Source of the DNA: Nocardioides oceani
GTDB taxonomy: Bacteria > Actinomycetota > Actinomycetes > Propionibacteriales > Nocardioidaceae
Reading direction: 5' to 3'
Length of the DNA stretch: 64,000 bases
NCBI RefSeq assembly: GCF_030412965.1
Contig: NZ_JAUHJQ010000002.1
Span: forward strand, 491,979 to 555,978
Shown piece after piece: positions 9,475-17,106 of the stretch; positions within the stretch are counted from its first letter, which is position 1, and every line of letters starts with the position of its first letter. The position numbers and the translations under genes are program-made. Under the pieces are notes generated by a model that was not told the DNA's origin, made no database searches, and saw nothing but the letters and a program-made list of their open reading frames with translations.

Positions 9475-9520
9475 CGGCGCCCGGTCGCGGACCATGGTGG
9501 AGGTCCGGGACCGGGCGCCG
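9475..9520. terminator. Terminator downstream of the sulfur module
   Basis: The arms 9475-9493 and 9502-9520 form a 19-bp stem with one mismatch and an 8-base loop. It lies 24 bases beyond the stop of the YeeE gene on the minus strand. On the plus strand it is followed by CTTTT, so it may work better in that direction. Confidence 0.65.
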
Positions 9521-9543
9521 CAACGGCTTTTCGAGGGGTCCGG

Positions 9544-10821
9544 CTAGCAGACCGAGTCGGACGGCTTGGGGTTGCCGAGGCCGAACAGCGGCCGCAGCGC
9601 CAACCCGCCGACGGTGCCTACGATGGCCATCACGCCCCACAGCCAGCCGTGCAGGCTGAAGGAGGCGATGCCGCCGAAGTAGGCGCCGATGTTGCAGCCG
9701 AAGGCGATCCGGGCGCCGTACCCCATCAGGATGCCGCCGACGACCGCGCCGGCCGCCAGCCGCCACGGGATGCGCCGGTGCAGGACCCAGGAGCCGGCCG
9801 CGGCGGAGGCGACGAGCGCGCCGAGGATGATGCCGAGGTCCATGACCGAGGTCTTCTCCACGAGGACGCCGGCCTGGTACTTCGCGAGGTTGGCGGGGTC
9901 GCTCCAGAACCGCCAGGCGAGGACGTCGACGCCGACGGCGTCGAGGATCTTGGAGCCCCACAGCGAGAAGGCGAAGGTCACGCCCCACGCGCCGCCGGAG
10001 ACCAGCAGCGTCAGCGCGTTCAGGCCGGCGAGCAGCAGCGCGCCCACCCACAGCGGCCAGGAGCCGCGCACGGCGCGCGCCGCGCCGCTCGCGACCGGCG
10101 GCCGCTCGACCGGCGGGACGCTGCGGCCCCTCGCGACCAGGTAGGTCAGGCCGACCACGGCGGCCATCACGGCCAGCGAGATGGCCCAGGCGCCGAGGTA
10201 GCCGCCGCCGACGTCGGTGAGCGAGACCGGCTCGTGGCTGGGCAGGTCGCTGGTCCACCACGGGAAGTGCAGCGCGCCGATGGTCGACCCCACGACGAAC
10301 CCGGCGAGGGTCAGGACGATCGCGCTCTGCCCCGACCCGATCGCGAACAGCGTCCCCGAGGCGCACGAGCCGCCGAGCTGCATGCCCACGCCGAAGAGGA
10401 ACGACCCCACGAACAGGCCGAAGCCGATGGGCGCCAGCGTCGGCGCCGGCACGGCGTCACCGATCGCGGTGCCCGTGGCGAGGATCGGCGCGAAGAGCGT
10501 GCAGGCCACCGCGAGCATCAGCATGTGCGCCCGCAGCGCCTTGCCCTGCCGCACCGCGACCAGCTGTCGCCAGGCCGAGGTGAAGCCGAAGCGGCTGTGG
10601 AACAGCACGAACCCGAGCGCGACGCCGATGGCGAACAGCGCGGCGGGCGTGCCGCCGGAGCGGGTCCAGATGGTGCCGCCGAGGACGAGCGCGGCGAGCA
10701 GGCCGCCGATGACGAGCCCAGCCTGCGCCGGAGGGGCCTGCGCCGGAGGCGGGCCCGGTGGGACGGCTCGGGGCCCGTCGGCCGCGGCGCTGCGCGGTCC
10801 GGGACGTTGCAGGATGGACAT
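9544..10821 (-). CDS. YeeE/YedE-family sulfur transporter
   Basis: A 425-residue membrane protein of the YeeE/TsuA family, known for thiosulfate uptake or transport of other small sulfur species. Roughly ten hydrophobic segments are visible. Conserved cysteines sit in GMQLGGSCASGTL and in ARIAFGCNIGAYFGGIAS, the signatures of the sulfur relay through this fold. The ATG at 10821 is chosen because GAGAGG precedes it at a normal distance; an ATG at 10857 would overlap the upstream stop (ATGA) but has no ribosome site. It is the last gene of the sulfur module and a hairpin follows. Confidence 0.85.
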   Translation of the reverse strand: MSILQRPGPRSAAADGPRAVPPGPPPAQAPPAQAGLVIGGLLAALVLGGTIWTRSGGTPAALFAIGVALGFVLFHSRFGFTSAWRQLVAVRQGKALRAHMLMLAVACTLFAPILATGTAIGDAVPAPTLAPIGFGLFVGSFLFGVGMQLGGSCASGTLFAIGSGQSAIVLTLAGFVVGSTIGALHFPWWTSDLPSHEPVSLTDVGGGYLGAWAISLAVMAAVVGLTYLVARGRSVPPVERPPVASGAARAVRGSWPLWVGALLLAGLNALTLLVSGGAWGVTFAFSLWGSKILDAVGVDVLAWRFWSDPANLAKYQAGVLVEKTSVMDLGIILGALVASAAAGSWVLHRRIPWRLAAGAVVGGILMGYGARIAFGCNIGAYFGGIASFSLHGWLWGVMAIVGTVGGLALRPLFGLGNPKPSDSVC

Positions 10822-10853
10822 GGCGTTCCTCTCGGTCGGGTGCTGCTGGTGGG

Positions 10854-12065
10854 TCATCGGGGGAGCGGTCCCACGGGGGTCACGGTGCCCCCGGGGAACC
10901 ACGCGATCTCGGTGCCGTGCGCGGCGTGGCCGGGCTCGGCGGGCAGGTACGCCGCCCGGGTGGCGGCGTGCAGGGTCGGTGTCGCGGGCGGCTCCCCGAG
11001 CGCGGAGCGCCACGCGGCGTACCCCGTCGCGGTGGGCGCCTGGCCGGGCAGGTACCGGGCCAGTGCCCCGCTGTAGGCGCGCGCAGCCTCGCTGCGGATG
11101 TCGAAGTCCAGCGGGACCATCGCGCCGGCGGTCGTGTCGACGACGCCCGGCGTGAGCAGCCAGGGCGCCAGCCAGGTGCCGTCGGACCGGATCGGCTGGC
11201 GGCGCAGGGGAGTCCTGCTGACGGCGGCGAGCGACCGGGCGGCGTCGGCCCAGCCGCTCAGGACGAGCAGCGCGTTGCGGCGACCGGGCGTGTCGCCGGC
11301 CCCCACGAGGCGTACGCCGCGGCGCGCAGCCGCGCGGGCCACGAGGGCACGGGCCTCCCGGCTGCGCGCGGACCGGTCGTGCCGCAGCGCGAGCTCCTCG
11401 ACGCCGCGGTCGGCGAGCAGGTCGACGACACCGGTCAGGGCCTCGGCGTCGCCGTCGGCGAGCGCGTCGGTCGGGCAGCCGTCCGGCACGTCGCCGGCCA
11501 GCGTCGTCCCGGTCGCCGCCCCCAGGCACTCGGGCCCGTCGGAGCCGCGCCAGACCGGCGCGGCGGGCGTGCCGGCGTCGCCGGTCTCCAGGAGGAACGG
11601 CACCCGGTGCCACCGGCCGTGGGTCAGCAGCACGGTCGCGGTGCCGGGCGGCAGGTCGACGACCGCCCACAGCCCGTCGGTCCCGGGCCGGGGACGGGCG
11701 CGGACGAAGTCCCGGTCGGGCAGGCCGGCGGTGCCGACGCGCACCGGCTCCGCGCGGTGGTCGTGCGCCCCGCCGTCGGCGGTCCTGCTGTCGACGCGGA
11801 CCAGGTTCGGGCCCGGCCGGGCCGGCGCGACGGTCACGGTGAACACCACGTCGTCGTGGCGGATCCGCTGCACCGACGGCACGCCGGGGGTGCGCTCGCC
11901 GCCGAGCACCTGCTGCCCGGCGGTCCGCGCCTGCCAGTCCTGCTCGAGGGTCTGGCCCTCCCGGCGGGGGGCGTCGCCCGCCCCCGGCGCGGTGGCCGCC
12001 GCCGCGCCCACGAGGGACGCGGCGACGGCCACCGCAGGGAGGACCGTCCGCAGGCGGAGGTCCAT
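10854..12065 (-). CDS. Secreted protein of unknown function in the sulfur module
   Basis: A 403-residue protein I do not recognise as a whole. An N-terminal signal (VLPAVAVAASLVGAAAATA, residues 8-26) indicates export. Residues about 70-190 look like a beta-sandwich; VTVAPARPGPNLVRV and the later GRWHRVPFLLETG resemble the extracellular CopC/YcnJ-like domains of copper-handling proteins. Residues about 205-350 have an alternating alpha/beta pattern like a periplasmic binding fold. Start ATG at 12065 has GTGAGG before it and lies eight bases after the upstream stop. Its place between an SBP56-like enzyme and a sulfur transporter suggests a maturation (possibly copper) or binding role; that is inference. 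Confidence 0.7.
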   Translation of the reverse strand: MDLRLRTVLPAVAVAASLVGAAAATAPGAGDAPRREGQTLEQDWQARTAGQQVLGGERTPGVPSVQRIRHDDVVFTVTVAPARPGPNLVRVDSRTADGGAHDHRAEPVRVGTAGLPDRDFVRARPRPGTDGLWAVVDLPPGTATVLLTHGRWHRVPFLLETGDAGTPAAPVWRGSDGPECLGAATGTTLAGDVPDGCPTDALADGDAEALTGVVDLLADRGVEELALRHDRSARSREARALVARAAARRGVRLVGAGDTPGRRNALLVLSGWADAARSLAAVSRTPLRRQPIRSDGTWLAPWLLTPGVVDTTAGAMVPLDFDIRSEAARAYSGALARYLPGQAPTATGYAAWRSALGEPPATPTLHAATRAAYLPAEPGHAAHGTEIAWFPGGTVTPVGPLPR

Positions 12066-12073
12066 GGCAGGCC

Positions 12074-14107
12074 TCACTTGATGTCGGCGTCGGCCGTCAC
12101 GAACAGCATCGAGTGCGGCTTGGCCGGGCCCCAGCGCCCGTGCGGCCACAGCGCGCGGTCGAAGTCGATGCAGGGCTCGTCGGTGTACTCGTCGCGGAAC
12201 TCCTCGTCGAGCACCATCGAGCCGTCCTCGGCCTCGTCGACCAGGCAGACGCGGTGGTCGCCGTCGAGACCGGTGCGGGCGACGAAGTAGTTCGCGTAGG
12301 CGAACCGGTTCGTCGTGCTGGTCTCGCGGTAGTAGCCGTCCTCGCCGAGCTCGAGGTTGTCCAGCGCGCCCCAGTGCGGGCCACCGGGCGCCTCGATCGT
12401 GTCGACGATCGCCGGGCAGTCGGCCTCGTCGCCGCCGCGCACGGTCTCCTCGATCGTGTCGATGGAGCACTGCGGGGACTCGCCCGAGGCGAGCAGGTCC
12501 TGGATGTCGAGCTTGAGGATGTACGGCGGGCTGCCGGCGTCGCCGCCGCTGGCGGCCCGCCCCGCGACGGCGTGGTAGAGGTACTTGTCGTCGAGGCTGG
12601 TCTGCACCCAGCCGCCGTTCGACCCGCCGCCGTACGGGTTGCGCTCGCCGTCGACCTGCTTGTTCGACGTGGTCAGGTCGAAGACCTCGCGCCACTCCGG
12701 CTGGTCGGCGGTGATGTCGGGCGTGTAGTAGATCGCGCCGCCCTGCATCGTGGTGGCGAAGGCGCCCCGGTGGCCGGGCTGGTTGGTCACGGTGGTCTCC
12801 ATGACCGCCCGCGGCTCCTCGTGGTGCGCGACCTTGCCGACGCGCGGGCCGTCGGGCAGGAAGGAGACCGACTTCAGCCTCGGCGCGTCCCGGTCGGAGA
12901 TGTCCCAGGTGCGCACCGTCGGGCGGCGCAGGTACGACGACGGCGCCTGCACCGGGTTGAGGATGATGTTGCGCGGCTCGTTGTAGTCGCTGGTGATGAG
13001 CGTGTCGAGGTCCTCGCGGGCCTGGACGCCGTGCGGGTTGGCGCAGGTGGCGGTGAGGATCTGCGGGATGTTGTCGCAGCGCTGCTCGGTCTCGGCCTCC
13101 GGCGGGGTGGCCGGTGCCTCGTAGACGGTCCTGCCGTTCTCGTCGAGCCGGACGAGCTCGCCGGGGGAGCCGGCGAAGCCGTTGCCCAGGCGCACCGAGC
13201 CGTCGGAGTAGGTGCAGGGGTCGGGGACGTCGGGGCCGCCCATGTAGGTGCCGTACGCGCCGCCGTCCTTGGTCACCCAGTAGGCGTCCGGCACGGAGCC
13301 GCACAGGGTGTCGGTCGGGAGGTTGACCGCCTTGAGCTTCAGCGCGGGCAGCCCGGAGGTGTCGATGACGTAGGTGACGTCGGTGAACAGGCCGCCGGCG
13401 AAGATGTGGTGGCCCTTGTGCCACAGGTACTGCATGTGGTGCGGCTCGTTCTCCACCAGCGGCCCGACGGTGGCGGTGTTGACGACCTCGCCGTACGACG
13501 GCGAGCCCTTCGTGGCGTCGACGACCGCGAGGAAGTCGGGGCCGATCAGGTCCTTGCCGCCGATGAGGTCCTTGCCGACGACGTCGGGCAGGTCGAGCAG
13601 CTCGGAGCCGGTGCGGTCCAGGACGTTGTTGTCGCCGGCCCAGACCGCGAGGTACTCCCGGCGGGTCCCGAAGTCGTCGACCGTGCCGCCGCTGTCCGCG
13701 CCGCCGAGCCCGAGGTCGGGGATGACCGAGCCGAGCCCGAGGTCGGAGAGCACGTCGGTGGGGATGAGGGAGGTGTCGAGGTTGTTCTGGATCCAGTACG
13801 CCACGTTGTCGGCGCCGAGGATCTTCGAGGTCTGGCCGACGATGTCGGAGTTGAAGACGCCCTGGAGGATCGCGTTGACCGCGCTGACGGCCTGGAGCGC
13901 GGTCCCGACCGGGCCGTCGGTGCCGCCGCTGGTGGCCCCGTCGTCCTCCGCGGCCGCCGGGGCCGGGTGGAGGGCCGAGGCCAGGCCCAGGGCCAGGGCG
14001 GCGCCGGCCAGGGTGGTCCGGGCCAGGGCTCGCTGCGCTGGGGGCGATCCAGAGGGTGTGGTGCGGGCGGGGTGTCGACGCGTGCGGCGTCGGGAGGGAG
14101 CATGCAC
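12074..14107 (-). CDS. Secreted selenium-binding-protein (SBP56)/methanethiol-oxidase-like protein
   Basis: A 677-residue exported protein (signal segment about 28-53, cleavage near PAAAED). The body resembles the SBP56 beta-propeller: YLAVWAGDNN, then GPDFLAVVDATKGSPSYGEVV, ANPHGVQAREDLDTLITS, PTVRTWDISDRDAPRLKSVS and GGAIYYTPDI. Histidines at 223-224, 230, 233-234, 359 and 428-429 lie where the family places metal ligands. Some SBP56 proteins are copper-dependent methanethiol oxidases producing H2S, formaldehyde and H2O2. This copy is longer than known MTOs, with an extra N-terminal region of about 100 residues. It starts with GTG at 14107. Assignment to the fold is fairly good; the reaction is inferred from the neighbours. 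Confidence 0.65.
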   Translation of the reverse strand: MHAPSRRRTRRHPARTTPSGSPPAQRALARTTLAGAALALGLASALHPAPAAAEDDGATSGGTDGPVGTALQAVSAVNAILQGVFNSDIVGQTSKILGADNVAYWIQNNLDTSLIPTDVLSDLGLGSVIPDLGLGGADSGGTVDDFGTRREYLAVWAGDNNVLDRTGSELLDLPDVVGKDLIGGKDLIGPDFLAVVDATKGSPSYGEVVNTATVGPLVENEPHHMQYLWHKGHHIFAGGLFTDVTYVIDTSGLPALKLKAVNLPTDTLCGSVPDAYWVTKDGGAYGTYMGGPDVPDPCTYSDGSVRLGNGFAGSPGELVRLDENGRTVYEAPATPPEAETEQRCDNIPQILTATCANPHGVQAREDLDTLITSDYNEPRNIILNPVQAPSSYLRRPTVRTWDISDRDAPRLKSVSFLPDGPRVGKVAHHEEPRAVMETTVTNQPGHRGAFATTMQGGAIYYTPDITADQPEWREVFDLTTSNKQVDGERNPYGGGSNGGWVQTSLDDKYLYHAVAGRAASGGDAGSPPYILKLDIQDLLASGESPQCSIDTIEETVRGGDEADCPAIVDTIEAPGGPHWGALDNLELGEDGYYRETSTTNRFAYANYFVARTGLDGDHRVCLVDEAEDGSMVLDEEFRDEYTDEPCIDFDRALWPHGRWGPAKPHSMLFVTADADIK

Positions 14108-14201
14108 GTTCGTTGTTGCCTTTCCCGAGGATGAGCGGTTCGTGCGGGAGCGGGGTGCGGTCGGGTGTCCTCCTGTCGGTCGTGGGGTCGGGGAGGTGCG
14201 G

Positions 14202-15560
14202 TCAGGCGGCCAGGCCGTCGACCGGGATCGAGAGCTCGTGGACGCGGTCCCAGGCGTCGTCGAGGAGCACGACGTCGCGCCCGTGGCGGTGGAGCAGGCT
14301 GGCGGCGATCGCCGCGCGGTAGCCGGAGCGGCAGTGGACCCACAGCTCGCCGTCGGGGAGCGTGGCAGCGTGCCGGGCGACGTCCTGGACGGGCACGTGC
14401 ACCGCGCCGGGCAGGTGGCCGCCGGCCCACTCGTCGTGCTGGCGGACGTCGACGACGACCCGCGGCCGGTCGGGCTCGCGCGTGAGCGCGGCGCGGTAGC
14501 CGGCCCAGTCCGTGCGGCGGTACGCCGCGGTCAGCCGTGCGCTGTCGACCAGGTGCGTGCCCACACCCTCGATGCCGATGGCGGCCAGGTCGCGCAACGC
14601 CGGCTCGAGGGCCGCCGCGTCGTCGGTCACCAGGACGAGCTCCGCGCCCCACGGCACCAGCCAGCCGACGTACGTCGCCATCTGGGTGCCGGCCTCGACG
14701 CTGACCGACCCGGGCAGGTGCGCCTCGGCGAACCGGGAGCGGTCGCGCAGGTCGACGACCCAGCCGCCCGCGAGCACGGTGTCGGTGACCGCCTCGGCGG
14801 TGAGCGGCCGCGCCGGGCGGGGCAGGGCGCGCCCGGCGCCGGTGCGGTTGAGCGGCGCCATGTGCCGGTAGTGGGCGGGCACTGGACCGAAGCCGGACAC
14901 GAGGCCGGTCACGAAGGTCTCCTGGGGAGTGGTGAGGACCGGGTTGGCGGTGAGCTGCTCGGCGAGGGTCACCGGGCGGTCCGGGTCGGAGGTCGGCGCG
15001 CTCGTCGCAGCGCAGAAGCTCCCGAAGCCGTGGGTCGGGTGGAGGGTCGTGGCGGGATGGAGCCGGGCGAGGGACCGGGCCGAGCGCCACTGCTGGCGCG
15101 CGAGCTCCCGGGTCAACCGGGGGTCGACGAGGTCGGTGCGCCCGACGGTGCCGTGCAGCAGGCTGCCCCCGGTGAGGAGCGCCGCCGGCTGCATGCCCTC
15201 GCGGACGAGGAAGGCCTGGTGGTGGCGGGTGTGGCCGGGGGTCGCGTGGACCTCGACGCACAGCCGCCCGACGGGCACCTCGTCGCCGTCGCGGACGCCC
15301 ACCCGCTCGAACTCCACCCGCTCGTCGGCGGAGAGGAGGTAGTCCGCGCCGTGCCGGCGGGCGAGCCCGAGGGCCCCGGAGACGTAGTCGTTGTGGACGT
15401 GGGTGTCCGCCACGACCGCGATGTCGACCTCGGCGGCCTCGGCGGCCCGCTCGACCAGGGCCAGGTCGCGCGGCGGGTCGACGACCAGGGCGCGCCGGCC
15501 GTCGTGGACGAGGTGGCAGCGGTTGCCGAGCGAGGGGACCTCGATGGTGACGACCTGCAT
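14202..15560 (-). CDS. Metallo-beta-lactamase/double rhodanese sulfur protein
   Basis: A 452-residue cytoplasmic fusion: metallo-beta-lactamase domain (about 1-235) and two rhodanese domains (about 250-345 and 355-450). The first metal motif is THVHND (H55, H57, D59) with Tyr60 where His is common; TPGHT gives H109. The aspartate ligand expected in a TGDT motif is replaced (LLTGGSLLHG). The first rhodanese lacks a catalytic cysteine (VTDD); the second has C410 in CRSGYRA. Such fusions act in persulfide oxidation or sulfane-sulfur transfer. AGGAGG lies four bases before the ATG at 15560 (one before the ATG at 15563). It leads the sulfur module, 94 bases before the SBP56-like gene. Confidence 0.85.
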   Translation of the reverse strand: MQVVTIEVPSLGNRCHLVHDGRRALVVDPPRDLALVERAAEAAEVDIAVVADTHVHNDYVSGALGLARRHGADYLLSADERVEFERVGVRDGDEVPVGRLCVEVHATPGHTRHHQAFLVREGMQPAALLTGGSLLHGTVGRTDLVDPRLTRELARQQWRSARSLARLHPATTLHPTHGFGSFCAATSAPTSDPDRPVTLAEQLTANPVLTTPQETFVTGLVSGFGPVPAHYRHMAPLNRTGAGRALPRPARPLTAEAVTDTVLAGGWVVDLRDRSRFAEAHLPGSVSVEAGTQMATYVGWLVPWGAELVLVTDDAAALEPALRDLAAIGIEGVGTHLVDSARLTAAYRRTDWAGYRAALTREPDRPRVVVDVRQHDEWAGGHLPGAVHVPVQDVARHAATLPDGELWVHCRSGYRAAIAASLLHRHGRDVVLLDDAWDRVHELSIPVDGLAA

Positions 15561-15598
15561 CATTCCTCCTGAGGTGGGCACCGGAGCGGCGAACTGAT

Positions 15599-15638
15599 CA
15601 ATGTCTACCGAGATAGTTGACTAAACCGGTGGACATTG
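15599..15638. promoter_or_regulatory. Nested 40-bp dyad operator
   Basis: Outer arms 15599-15610 and 15627-15638 (CAATGTCTACCG / CGGTGGACATTG) match at 11 of 12 positions. An inner pair TAGT/ACTA at 15614-15617 and 15620-15623 shares exactly the same axis (15618.5). The site is AT-rich against its surroundings. It lies about 38 bases upstream of the rhodanese-fusion start and in the gap shared with the M1 peptidase gene. A dimeric or tetrameric repressor site for the sulfur module is likely; the regulator is not encoded next to it. Confidence 0.6.
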
Positions 15639-15669
15639 CAACCCACCACGCCTCGCGGGTGCCAGGGGT

Positions 15670-15675
15670 TACCGT
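15670..15675 (+). promoter_or_regulatory. -10 box for the M1 peptidase gene
   Basis: TACCGT lies six bases before the GTG start at 15682, the spacing seen for other probable leaderless genes in this window. No clear ribosome site is present. Confidence 0.5.
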
Positions 15676-15681
15676 TCGCCG

Positions 15682-17106
15682 GTGCGTCCCCTCCGCCGGT
15701 TGCTGCCCGGCCTCCTCGTCGCCGTGCTCGTGCTCGGCGGGTCCGCGACCGCGATCGCGGGTGACGGGCCCCGTCCGCGGCCCGGCGCCGCCGGCATCGG
15801 GGACCCGTACTTCCCGCAGGACGGCAACGGCGGCATCGACGTCCGGCGCTACGACGTCGACGTCGCCTACGACTTCGCGCGCGGGCGGCTGAGCGGCACC
15901 ACCACGCTGCGGCTCCGCGCGACGCACGACCTGTCCCGCTTCAACCTCGACCTCCTCCTGCCGGTGCAGGCGGTCCGCGTCGACGGCCGACGCGCGGACT
16001 GGACGCGGCCCGACCGCCACGAGCTGCGCATCCGGCCGGCCGAGCCGGTCCCTGCCGGGGAGGTCGTCACCGTGGTCGTCCGGTACGCCGGCCGGCCGGG
16101 CCGCATCGGGTGGGAGGGCGAGCGCAACTGGCTGGCCGACCGCCGCGAGGTCGTGGCGATGAACCAGCCGCACATGGCGCCGTGGTGGTTCCCCGCGAAC
16201 GACCACCCGCGCGACAAGGCGCTGGTGGACGTGTCCGTGACGGTGCCGGCCGACCAGCAGGTCGTCGGCAACGGCCGGCTCGTCTCGCGCCGGGTGCACG
16301 GCGCGCTCGCGACCACCCGGTGGCGGGCCGACGAGCCGATGGCGCCGTACCTCGCCTTCTTCGCCGCCGGCCGGTTCCAGGTCGAGCAGGGCACCGACGA
16401 CGGGCTGCCGTGGTACGTCGCCGTCTCCCGGCGCATCCCCGAGCCGGCGCGGTCCCGGGCGATGGACCTCATGCGCCGCACCCCGGAGGTCGTCCGGTGG
16501 GCCGAGCGGCTGCTGGGCCCCTACCCGTTCAGCACGACCGGCGGCCTGACCACCAGCCTCGACCCCGGGTTCGCGCTGGAGAACCAGACCCGGCCGACGT
16601 ACCCCGTCCTCGGCGGCGACGGAGCCCTCGCGATCCTCGTCCACGAGGTCGCCCACCAGTGGTTCGGCGACTCGGTGGCGGTGCGCGGCTGGCGCGACAT
16701 CTGGGTCAACGAGGGGGCCGCGACCTTCCTCGAGGCGAGGTACGCCGAGGCGCACGGCGGCCCGCCGGCGCAGCGCTGGATGGAGCGCACCCACGCGGCG
16801 CTGTCCGGCCAGGAGTCGTTCTGGCAGGTGCCGCTCGACGACCCCGGGCCGGGACGGATCTTCTCCGCGCCGGTCTACCTCCGCGGCGGGATGGCCTTCC
16901 AGGCGCTGCGCCAGCGCATCGGGGAGGACGACTTCGCGACGCTGCTGCGGACCTGGCTGGGCGCCCGCGAGGGCGGCCACGGCTCCGGCGCCCAGCTCGA
17001 GGAGCTGGCGGCCGAGGTGAGCGGCGAGCGGCTCGACGGCTTCTTCGACGCCTGGCTCCGCGCGCCGCGACCGCCGGCGCGGACGGCCGCGAACGGGTTC
17101 GCGTGA
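15682..17106 (+). CDS. Secreted M1-family metallopeptidase
   Basis: A 474-residue gluzincin aminopeptidase-like enzyme. The N-terminal signal peptide (LLPGLLVAVLVLGGSATAIAG) implies secretion. The N-domain is the M1 saddle; MAPWWFPANDHPRDKA is a family landmark. Zinc ligands are H321 and H325 of HEVAHQWFG plus E344 in NEGAATF. The exopeptidase GAMEN motif is changed to FALENQT. At 474 residues it lacks the large C-terminal helical domain of full-length M1 enzymes, as other short actinobacterial members do. It starts with GTG at 15682 and overlaps the next gene by GTGA. Confidence 0.9.
   Translation: MRPLRRLLPGLLVAVLVLGGSATAIAGDGPRPRPGAAGIGDPYFPQDGNGGIDVRRYDVDVAYDFARGRLSGTTTLRLRATHDLSRFNLDLLLPVQAVRVDGRRADWTRPDRHELRIRPAEPVPAGEVVTVVVRYAGRPGRIGWEGERNWLADRREVVAMNQPHMAPWWFPANDHPRDKALVDVSVTVPADQQVVGNGRLVSRRVHGALATTRWRADEPMAPYLAFFAAGRFQVEQGTDDGLPWYVAVSRRIPEPARSRAMDLMRRTPEVVRWAERLLGPYPFSTTGGLTTSLDPGFALENQTRPTYPVLGGDGALAILVHEVAHQWFGDSVAVRGWRDIWVNEGAATFLEARYAEAHGGPPAQRWMERTHAALSGQESFWQVPLDDPGPGRIFSAPVYLRGGMAFQALRQRIGEDDFATLLRTWLGAREGGHGSGAQLEELAAEVSGERLDGFFDAWLRAPRPPARTAANGFA

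Noticed and set aside
10822..10857. ATG at 10857 as start of the YeeE gene
   Set aside because: The ATGA overlap is attractive, but there is no ribosome site, whereas the ATG at 10821 has GAGAGG at a good distance.
15618..15623. TTGACT as a -35 box for the M1 peptidase gene
   Set aside because: It lies about 46 bases before the only plausible -10 box (15670-15675), too far, and is better explained as the core of the dyad.
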